Below are positions 18,001 to 24,856 of a DNA stretch of 50,086 nt, piece by piece; the first letter of the stretch is position 1; each line of letters starts with the position of its first letter. The notes under the pieces are model-generated. The model was not told the origin of the DNA. It searched no databases and saw nothing but the letters and a program-made list of their open reading frames with translations. Both the position numbers and the translations under genes were made by a program. Source of the stretch: Candidatus Omnitrophota bacterium (GTDB lineage: Bacteria > Omnitrophota > Gorgyraeia > 2-01-FULL-45-10); the NCBI GenBank assembly GCA_020057115.1, contig JAGVGJ010000006.1, positions 1-50,086 of the forward strand, read 5' to 3'.

Positions 18001-19215
18001 TTATTCGTCCTTAACAGGCCTCTCTTTTAGAGGTTTAAAACCGATCCCTGAATCAGGGCCGGGAAGCGGCTGCACGTATTCCGTAAGGAAGAATTTTTTA
18101 TCAACGATCCACTTCTTTAATGACTCGGCGATCTCTCTTGCCTTCGGATAACTCGACAATGGCGAAGTCGGCACCTCTTTGCCCTTCACAATGATGCGCC
18201 CGCTCCTCAACTGCTTATAATTGACCTCTCCGTGCGAGCGGGCCACCCCCTGAGGATAATCCTCGCTGTAATCGACTACCTGCGTCCAGAGATCCTCATC
18301 CTTTACGGCGGCGCTCTTCAGTATATCTTCATTTAATATCGGGATAGGAACTCCGATCCCAACATTGAGCGATACCCCGTAGCCCTCATAAGATACTCCC
18401 ATTAACCACTCGGGCTTCATCTGTTTCAAGTCACCGGTCAGCGCCAGTGTGCCTGACGGCGCCTGCGGAACGCCGTTCGGCTTTCTCGGCACCATGGGAT
18501 TATGCTGCGTACCGTTCCAATAAACGTAGCCGACCCCGCCACCCAGGAATATCCTTGTCCCTATGCCTATCGTCCTGTAATACGGGTCCTTCAGGAGCGG
18601 CGACAGCTGCCCGGCCGAGCAATATGAGGCATTGCCAAGGTCAGGCTTTAAGGTGCCCATATAGGTATAGATCGTCCTGTCTTTTGAAAGATTGACCGCG
18701 CAATTATAATTTTGATAGCAGTTCCTCGGATTCAAAAGGACCGCCTCGTTTATGTCTTTAATGTTTAAGTATGTCTTTATATGTTTTCTCGGGTAGCAGT
18801 CGGTGCCATAGGCCGTTCCTTCAAGTATGACGTCTTTGCCTCCCACAAACTCTTCGATCACGTGCCCGCCGCCGTACTTGAACTCTCCGGGATAGATCTT
18901 ATTCCTTGGATCATCGTCGGCCATCGCTGTCGCGCCGAGCAATATGTCAACTGCCGCGAAGCCCGAATAGACCGAAACGCCGTTAAGCGTCACCTTGCCG
19001 CCGCCGAGCTTTATCTTCGGCTTCGAGTGGCCTACGTTAAAATAGGCGGCGCTTGAGCACATCGGACCGAAGGTGCCGGTAGTCACGACGTCGACTTCCT
19101 GCGCGGCGGCTTTCAAGCCCTTCTTCTCTACTATATCCATGACCTCTTCGGCCGTCACCACGACGACCTCGCCTTTCTTTATCTTCTCGTTTATCTCTTT
19201 TATCGTCTTAGCCAT
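18001..19215 (-). CDS. HcyBio-family L-aspartate semialdehyde sulfurtransferase
   Basis: A 404-residue protein of the homocysteine biosynthesis family (HcyBio, DUF39). Characterised archaeal members transfer sulfur to aspartate semialdehyde, giving homocysteine. Conserved features include GTFGPMCSSAAYFNVGHS (Cys53), GHVIEEFVGG and EGTAYGTDCYPRKH (Cys140); one of these cysteines is probably catalytic. The usual partner, a NIL-ferredoxin protein or C-terminal CBS/ferredoxin domains, is not present here. The ATG has AGGGGG upstream. The gene sits inside a metal-homeostasis run, so a role in sulfide or thiol supply under metal stress is possible. Confidence 0.88.
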   Translation of the reverse strand: MAKTIKEINEKIKKGEVVVVTAEEVMDIVEKKGLKAAAQEVDVVTTGTFGPMCSSAAYFNVGHSKPKIKLGGGKVTLNGVSVYSGFAAVDILLGATAMADDDPRNKIYPGEFKYGGGHVIEEFVGGKDVILEGTAYGTDCYPRKHIKTYLNIKDINEAVLLNPRNCYQNYNCAVNLSKDRTIYTYMGTLKPDLGNASYCSAGQLSPLLKDPYYRTIGIGTRIFLGGGVGYVYWNGTQHNPMVPRKPNGVPQAPSGTLALTGDLKQMKPEWLMGVSYEGYGVSLNVGIGVPIPILNEDILKSAAVKDEDLWTQVVDYSEDYPQGVARSHGEVNYKQLRSGRIIVKGKEVPTSPLSSYPKAREIAESLKKWIVDKKFFLTEYVQPLPGPDSGIGFKPLKERPVKDE

Positions 19216-19280
19216 TGGTATCCCCCTGTATGTTTTTATCGTGTAATTGAATATCTCTTATCATAAACCGGTTTTATTTA

Positions 19281-19937
19281 TTACTGCCGCATTCGTTTGA
19301 CATGTATCTCGTCGGCTATCTCTTTTTCCAGCGCTACTTGTGTCTCTTCGACCTTTATTACATATGACGGGAATATCTGATGTACGGTGATGCTCACCCC
19401 GGGCACGATCCCGAAAGACATGAGTTTGTGGATCTGCGGATGTTTAGCCGTCAAAATATAAACGACCTTGCCTGTCTCTCCCGGAGATAATTTGGAAAGC
19501 GGCACTACGATGCTCTCCAGCAAGCCCTTTGCCTTGGCACAGCACTCGCCCGAAGGTATCGGATGCCCGTGCGGGCACTCTTTGGGATGCCCCAAAAGAG
19601 TGCAGATAGACTCCTCCACTTCTTTGGATAGTATATGTTCGATCGCGCAGGCGGATGTATCCATCTCTCTTCTGCCAAGCTCAAGGACATCTATCAAGAG
19701 CCTCTCGGCAAGGCGCTGCCTTCTTATTATATCTTTTGCTTTAGCCTCTCCGACTGGTGTAAGCTTTACGGAGTCCCCGCCCTGGGCCACGTAACCGTCT
19801 TTTTCGAGGTCGCCCAGCATAGCCTCTTTGACTTTTTCGAGGATGCTATTTCCGACCGAGGGCCTGCCCGTTATCTTCTTCTCGCGCTCTTCCCATATAA
19901 CGCTTAATGCCTCTTCTATCTTTTGAGATCTTTCCAT
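19281..19937 (-). CDS. DtxR/MntR-family metal regulator with C-terminal FeoA domain
   Basis: A 218-residue regulator. A winged-helix N-terminus (about 1-65) is followed by the iron-dependent dimerisation domain (residues about 66-140, with RLLIDVLELGRREMDTSACAIEH and HPKECPHGHPIP, which holds Cys and His ligands). A FeoA/SH3 domain follows (about 143-216). DtxR-type proteins bind Fe2+ or Mn2+ and repress uptake genes when metal is plentiful. It follows feoB by 27 bases, so it probably controls iron uptake. The FeoA domain may also serve FeoB, since no separate feoA gene is seen. Confidence 0.9.
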   Translation of the reverse strand: MERSQKIEEALSVIWEEREKKITGRPSVGNSILEKVKEAMLGDLEKDGYVAQGGDSVKLTPVGEAKAKDIIRRQRLAERLLIDVLELGRREMDTSACAIEHILSKEVEESICTLLGHPKECPHGHPIPSGECCAKAKGLLESIVVPLSKLSPGETGKVVYILTAKHPQIHKLMSFGIVPGVSITVHQIFPSYVIKVEETQVALEKEIADEIHVKRMRQ

Positions 19938-19964
19938 CTTGTCACCTTCTCTTTTTTAGTATAT

Positions 19965-21737
19965 TTAAATTATGGCTACTCCCATTTCCACCAGATGCTT
20001 CAGCGCGAAATTCAGCGCGCCTCCGGCAAGTATCGCGAAGAGGAACACAAATACCCCTATTATCAAAGCGACCTTTACCCCGCGCTCCTTTACGGTAACG
20101 AAGAACTGCGCTATGCAAGGCACAAATAATGTTATGACTACAAGTGAAACGAGTATCTGTATGTTATTGAGCGCGCCTGATTTTGAAAAAGCATAAAGCC
20201 CTGCCGCGCCATAGTCCCGGCGCAAAAATCCCAGTATAAAAACGCTCGTTATCTTTTCAGGCAGCCCCAGAAAATGGACCACGAGCGGGCTCAAGGCCTT
20301 CTCAAGCCATCTTAATATCCATAATTTGTCCAGCACGAATAATACCGTCGTGCCTAGCAGAAATAGCGGGACTGCCTCTTTAAGATACCATTTAAGCCTT
20401 GCGAATGTCTTTACGATTATATTTGATATCTTCGGCATCCTTATAGGGGCAAGCTCCTGTATAAATGGGCTCCTTTCGCCCGGAACTATCTTCGAAGCGG
20501 CAAAGCCGACAGAAATAAGCACTGACAGGAGCACTAGCACCCAGAGTATCGTCGCCTTAAGCGATATGCTCCCTAATAGCCCCATTATTACCCCAAGCTG
20601 AGCAGAACACGGGATCGTTAGGGCTAAAAGCAGCGTGACTACTATGCGTTCTTTCTTGGTATCAAGTATCCTTGTCGTCAATGTCGCCATAGTCCCGCAC
20701 CCCAGCCCAAGTATCACCGGCAGTATCGCCCTGCCATTAAGGCCGATAACCTTAAAGACCCTGTCCGACAGCACGGAAAGCCTGGGCAGATACCCTGAGT
20801 CTTCTAAAACGCCGAAGAATAGAAAAAATGCCGTCACTATCGGCAATATTATGGCGAAAGCATATGTCACTGCCATTGTGATGATGCCATAATCTCCTAC
20901 GAGAAAATCCTTGAGCATGTTCGATCTTATGTACTTATCGGCGATATCAATAAAGAACGGGTTCACCCATTTGCCGAAAAATCCCTCCTGCAGGATATCT
21001 ACAAGCGTCCCGGCGGCGAATCTCCCAACAAAAAAATACATGAATACCAGAACGCCTATAAGTATGGGTATGCCTGTGACCGGCTTTATCGTAAGGCTTC
21101 CTATCTTTTCGGCAATACTTGCCTTTAAATTACCGGAAACGCTTAAGACGCTTTTAGCTATGTTCTCGGCCACGCGCGTCCTCTTTACAAGAGACATCAT
21201 CTCCTGCGGCTTTACCGTCTCATGCTTGCCGGGGATTATGTCGATCGCTACATGCGGTAGCCGCGCCTTCCGGATAGCGTCTTTAAGCCTCGAGACCCCT
21301 TCGCCTGTTACTGCAACGGTCTCAACAACTTCTATCCCAAGCCTCTCCGCGAGCTTGCGGGCATCTATCTCTATTCCGCGCTCCCTGGCCTCGTCGGCCA
21401 TATTAAGACACAGCACCAGCGGGATACCGAGCTTTGCCAGCTCCAGCGTCAAAAGTAACGACCTCTTCAGGTTCTTTGAGTCGGCTACATGAACTATGCA
21501 TCCTATGTCGCTGCGCAATATGTCGCATGTCACCTTCTCGTCTTCGGAAAGCGCATTTAAGCTGTTGACGCCCGGAGTGTCGATGATATTCGCGACATGT
21601 CCCCCGAAACGCCAGACGCCCTTCGCAACTTCGACTGTCGTCCCCGGATAATTAGAGACTGTCGCGTAACTTCCCGTGAGGGCGTTAAATATCACGCTCT
21701 TTCCTACATTTGGATTTCCTACAAGGGCTATCTTCAC
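19965..21737 (-). CDS. feoB: FeoB ferrous iron transporter
   Basis: A 590-residue Fe2+ transporter. The N-terminal GTPase has GNPNVGKS at 7-14, NYPGTT (switch I), DTPG (G3) and NMAD (G4). The membrane part follows with two gate domains. E. coli FeoB is 773 residues, so this is a compact form. The start is GTG with AGAGGT upstream. It lies 19 bases after the Rrf2 regulator and before the DtxR-FeoA gene, which makes an iron-responsive unit. Confidence 0.95.
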   Translation of the reverse strand: MKIALVGNPNVGKSVIFNALTGSYATVSNYPGTTVEVAKGVWRFGGHVANIIDTPGVNSLNALSEDEKVTCDILRSDIGCIVHVADSKNLKRSLLLTLELAKLGIPLVLCLNMADEARERGIEIDARKLAERLGIEVVETVAVTGEGVSRLKDAIRKARLPHVAIDIIPGKHETVKPQEMMSLVKRTRVAENIAKSVLSVSGNLKASIAEKIGSLTIKPVTGIPILIGVLVFMYFFVGRFAAGTLVDILQEGFFGKWVNPFFIDIADKYIRSNMLKDFLVGDYGIITMAVTYAFAIILPIVTAFFLFFGVLEDSGYLPRLSVLSDRVFKVIGLNGRAILPVILGLGCGTMATLTTRILDTKKERIVVTLLLALTIPCSAQLGVIMGLLGSISLKATILWVLVLLSVLISVGFAASKIVPGERSPFIQELAPIRMPKISNIIVKTFARLKWYLKEAVPLFLLGTTVLFVLDKLWILRWLEKALSPLVVHFLGLPEKITSVFILGFLRRDYGAAGLYAFSKSGALNNIQILVSLVVITLFVPCIAQFFVTVKERGVKVALIIGVFVFLFAILAGGALNFALKHLVEMGVAII

Positions 21738-21756
21738 TTAAAAGACCTCTTTCTAG

Positions 21757-22221
21757 CTATATTATATATTCATAATGAGGTTCGGCGTCCACTTTTTTTC
21801 TGCGGTACTTTTGCACGAGTTCTTCGAAAGTCGTCGTATCTATTATAACAGAAATAGAGTGCCTGACGTCTTTCCAGACATCCCGGAATATGCAGCTCTT
21901 TATATCCTTGCATCCTTTATAGCACTCTTCCTCAACGCATGATATCGGCCCTATCGGGCCTTCTATGAACCTTATTACATCGCCTATGGTCATTTCAGAA
22001 GGAGGCCGGGCGAGCAGAAATCCGCCGTTTATGCCCCTCTTGCTCTTCACAAATCCGCCTTTTCTCAATACAAGGAGGATCTGTTCGAGGAATTTTGTGG
22101 GCATATCGCCCCCTTTTGCAAGCTCCTGTATAGAGACAAGGCCACCGCCTTCCTCTATATATCTAAGGGACAGCTCAAATATTGCCTTTAACGCATAGTC
22201 ACACTTATAGCTTATCTTCAT
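21757..22221 (-). CDS. Rrf2-family transcriptional regulator with cysteine cluster
   Basis: A 154-residue Rrf2 (IscR/CymR/NsrR-like) regulator. The winged helix spans the N-terminal 70 residues (KFLEQILLVLRKGGFVKSKRGINGGF). Four cysteines at 95, 100, 104 and 110 lie where IscR binds its Fe-S cluster. Such proteins sense Fe-S status, nitric oxide or cysteine supply. It is first in a long run of iron, metal and thiol genes and has a strong promoter upstream, so it may regulate its own operon. Which signal it senses cannot be told from sequence. Confidence 0.92.
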   Translation of the reverse strand: MKISYKCDYALKAIFELSLRYIEEGGGLVSIQELAKGGDMPTKFLEQILLVLRKGGFVKSKRGINGGFLLARPPSEMTIGDVIRFIEGPIGPISCVEEECYKGCKDIKSCIFRDVWKDVRHSISVIIDTTTFEELVQKYRRKKVDAEPHYEYII

Positions 22222-22272
22222 CTTAAATTTATGGTTGTGTTGAATATCCGATAAATATGATTAACTTAGTAG

Positions 22273-22301
22273 ACTTTACCACTTAAGGGCGTATTTGTCA
22301 A
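22273..22301 (-). promoter_or_regulatory. Sigma70-type promoter for the metal/iron operon
   Basis: On the minus strand, TTGACA (22301-22296), a 17-base spacer and TAAAGT (22278-22273). It lies 52 bases upstream of the Rrf2 start. Nearby CTTAAGTGG and CTACTAAG around the -10 form an imperfect inverted repeat that could be an operator. Confidence 0.7.
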
Positions 22302-22315
22302 GTTTTTTGGTAATA

Positions 22316-23317
22316 TTAGATCCTCAGGCTTTCAGCAGTCTCTAATGTGGCTGGTTTTGCGGGGATTGTTTTGACGGCGTCAGTTGCGCGGCCCTTCCAA
22401 TATTCCACCACCACGCTATCTTTATCTTTTAACTTTGTATGATAAGCAACGATGCTTGCGGCAAGTTCTATCGCGGCATCATCCGCCCTTCCTCTTAATA
22501 TAGCATAAGGTCCTGGCACGTCTTTTACATTAAATGAGATGTCTTCGTCTTTCAGGTATGACTCCAGGATGCTGTTCTCTTTCTCGTTTCTACCCACAGC
22601 GAGTTTTGTTTCGGGTGAGATCCTATAATTTCTTCCTACGGTCGCAAGCATCAAATTATCAAGATCTAGCGCATTGTATTTCACGAGGTCTTTGACCCGT
22701 TTTGCATATCCCGGGTCTGTCAAAAGGCACCCTCCGCCTGCATTTGGATATTCCTTTATCCCCAATTTTTTCGCAAGTTCCATCTGCGGTCTTCTGCCGC
22801 GCCCCTTTATATCCAGAAGCTTCTCTCTATCAACGATGCCTTCAAGCTCCGGAATGGTCGGTTCTAAAAGTTTTGCCGAGAGAGGCCTTAACAACAACCC
22901 TTTTAAGCCGGACTGCTTCTCTATCAGGCGCAACATGTCGCCTCTCTGAGACATGGGCCGCTCGCCCAACACCTCGCCTGTCACGATGAATGACGCGCCT
23001 GCCTTGGACATATACTCTTTGGCCTTTTTTAACATTATGATCTTACAGTCGATGCACGGGTTCACATTCGCGCCAAAACCATATTTCGGATTTTTATACA
23101 TCTCAAGATACTCTTCCGTAATATCAAATACCGTGAGCGGGACTTTAAGCATGTCTGCCGCCTTCTTCGCGGCGACGCTCGCCCCTTTACCGAAACATCC
23201 GCAGAACCTTATGGCAAAATTCACAGCCTCGACCTCTACGCCGAGCTCCTTCATAAGCGCGACGCTGAGGATCGAATCAAGCCCGCCGGATAATAGAACA
23301 AGCGCTTTCTTATTCAT
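22316..23317 (-). CDS. PP-loop ATP pyrophosphatase, probable tRNA thiolation enzyme
   Basis: A 333-residue PP-loop protein with SGGLDS at residues 10-15, FCGCFGKG near 38-45 and NPCIDCK near 86-92. The same pattern is seen in MnmA/ThiI-like enzymes that activate tRNA uridines for sulfur transfer. The C-terminal third (from about 220) resembles the small RNA-binding NFACT-R-like domain found fused to such enzymes. It is not a typical MnmA (about 360 residues, with DARGLEC and related motifs), so the exact modified base is unknown. It overlaps the rarA stop by 8 bases and is translationally coupled. Confidence 0.7.
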   Translation of the reverse strand: MNKKALVLLSGGLDSILSVALMKELGVEVEAVNFAIRFCGCFGKGASVAAKKAADMLKVPLTVFDITEEYLEMYKNPKYGFGANVNPCIDCKIIMLKKAKEYMSKAGASFIVTGEVLGERPMSQRGDMLRLIEKQSGLKGLLLRPLSAKLLEPTIPELEGIVDREKLLDIKGRGRRPQMELAKKLGIKEYPNAGGGCLLTDPGYAKRVKDLVKYNALDLDNLMLATVGRNYRISPETKLAVGRNEKENSILESYLKDEDISFNVKDVPGPYAILRGRADDAAIELAASIVAYHTKLKDKDSVVVEYWKGRATDAVKTIPAKPATLETAESLRI

Positions 23318-24617
23318 TTTTCTTTAATTTCTCCAGCCATTCTTTTATCTTCTTCTCGTAGCCTATTTCGGTTGGAAAATAGTATTTCGTGTTCGAGGGT
23401 TTATATTCCTGTTTGACGTAATGGTCCTTAAATTCGTGAGCGTATTTGTAGTCTTTGCCATGGCCGAAGGCATCGCCGTCGAGGCTTGCGTCTTTTAAAT
23501 GGTTCGGCACTTCGAGGACCCTTCCCGCTTCCACGTCTTTAATGGCACTCTCTATGCCCAGATACGCGGCATTTGATTTTGGAGCGCAGGCAACATATAC
23601 GGCGGCTTGAGCAAGAGGTATCCTTGCCTCCGGCATCCCGACGAACTCCGAGACTTGCATCGCCGCATTCGCTATGACAAGCGCCTGAGGATCGGCATTG
23701 CCGACATCTTCGGCGGCGCAGATCACGATGCGCCTTGCGATAAACCTCGGGTCCTCGCCGGCATATATCATCTTGGCGAGCCAGTAGAGGCTGGCGTCCG
23801 GATCCGAACCGCGCATAGATTTGATAAATGCGGATATCGTATCATAATGGCCGTCTTCATCCTTGTCATAGACGACCGCCTTCTTCTGTATCGACTCCTC
23901 CGCTATCTCCTTCGTAAAATGTATCTTGTTGTCTTTGCCTGCGGCAGTCGTGAGCGCGCCGATCTCAAGGGCCGATAGAGCCCGCCTTGCATCGCCTTCG
24001 GAGGTCTTCGCAAGATGTTTTAGCGCTTCCTCTTCTATGGCGACAGGAATATTGCCAAGGCCTTTTTCTTTATCTTTAAGAGCCGCTCTCATTATGGTGA
24101 TTACGGCTTCGCCGGATAATTTATTGAACTCGAATACCTGCGAGCGGGAAAGTAGCGCCTGGTTTACGTAGAAGAAAGGATTGTGCGTTGTGGTGCCTAT
24201 CAATATGGGGTTACCCGCCTCGACGTCGGGCATGAGGACATCCTGCTGGGCCTTATTAAAACGGTGTATCTCGTCTATCAATAGTATCGTGCGTTTTCCG
24301 CTGATAGATTCCCGCTTCTTCGCGGCATCTATTATTTTGCGCATGTCGGCGACATTATTGGAGGCGGCGTTTATCCGTTCAAAATGGGATTTGGTGCGCT
24401 GCATTATTATGGAAGCAAGCGTCGTCTTGCCGCATCCAGGAGGGCCGAAAAGTATTACAGAAGAGATCTTATCCGATTCAATGAGGCGCCTTAAGAGCTT
24501 ATCCTTACCTAATATATGCTCCTGGCCCACAAAATCATCGAGCTTCGCCGGCCGCATCCTTGCCGCCAGCGGCTCCTCTTTCGCTATAGCCTTCTTCTCT
24601 TTTTCAAACAGATCCAT
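23310..24617 (-). CDS. rarA: Replication-associated recombination protein A (RarA/MgsA)
   Basis: A 435-residue AAA+ ATPase that acts at stalled forks with SSB. Walker A GPPGCGKTT at 58-66, LLIDEIHRFNKAQQD for Walker B, and the C-terminal MgsA domain (SPL-like segments PEARIPLAQAAVYVA and DGDAFGHGKDY) are clear. The frame extends upstream to 24650, but that would run into the 6S RNA stem. The ATG at 24617 starts a normal RarA N-terminus and is chosen. In Bacillus a 6S RNA gene is also found near the rarA homologue. Confidence 0.93.
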   Translation of the reverse strand: MDLFEKEKKAIAKEEPLAARMRPAKLDDFVGQEHILGKDKLLRRLIESDKISSVILFGPPGCGKTTLASIIMQRTKSHFERINAASNNVADMRKIIDAAKKRESISGKRTILLIDEIHRFNKAQQDVLMPDVEAGNPILIGTTTHNPFFYVNQALLSRSQVFEFNKLSGEAVITIMRAALKDKEKGLGNIPVAIEEEALKHLAKTSEGDARRALSALEIGALTTAAGKDNKIHFTKEIAEESIQKKAVVYDKDEDGHYDTISAFIKSMRGSDPDASLYWLAKMIYAGEDPRFIARRIVICAAEDVGNADPQALVIANAAMQVSEFVGMPEARIPLAQAAVYVACAPKSNAAYLGIESAIKDVEAGRVLEVPNHLKDASLDGDAFGHGKDYKYAHEFKDHYVKQEYKPSNTKYYFPTEIGYEKKIKEWLEKLKKNE

Positions 24618-24635
24618 CTTTTTCCGGTTTCTCTC

Positions 24636-24806
24636 AAAAAAAATCCCCACAATGCCGTGTGGAATCGAATTATCTTGATCCTGCTCTCAACAGGTGGGTG
24701 CCCTCTCATGGACGCCAAGGCGCTCATGAAGCTAGGCTCCCTTATTTAGTGCTATTGGTTCAAGATTATTCATCCTAAATCACGCGCACCGCAGGGAGTT
24801 TTTTCT
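24636..24806 (-). ncRNA. ssrS: 6S RNA
   Basis: About 170 bases read on the minus strand. The 5' end (CTCCCTGCGGTGC) pairs with the 3' end (GCATTGTGGGGA) to make a closing stem, followed by a run of T. Inside, AATCTTGA pairs with TCAAGAT. Beyond this are a small hairpin CCTG/CAGG, a stem GGGAGCC/GGCACCC, and an apical hairpin at CCTTGG. This rod with a central bubble, and the GAGGGCACCCACCTG and GAGCAGG segments, fit bacterial 6S RNA, which binds and holds sigma70-RNA polymerase. The rarA neighbour supports the call. An Rfam search would settle it. Confidence 0.78.
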
Positions 24807-24812
24807 AATTAA

Positions 24813-24840
24813 AGTATATCATATTCTGCATGAAAAGCAA
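24813..24840 (-). promoter_or_regulatory. Promoter of the 6S RNA
   Basis: Minus strand TTGCTT (24840-24835), 16-base spacer, TATACT (24818-24813), placing transcription start near 24806, just before the first strand of the closing stem. Confidence 0.6.
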
Positions 24841-24856
24841 AAAATGCCGGCACTCT

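Noticed and set aside
24618-24650. Longer RarA starting at 24650
   Set aside because: The extra residues do not resemble RarA and fall in the 6S RNA end; ATG 24617 gives a standard N-terminus.
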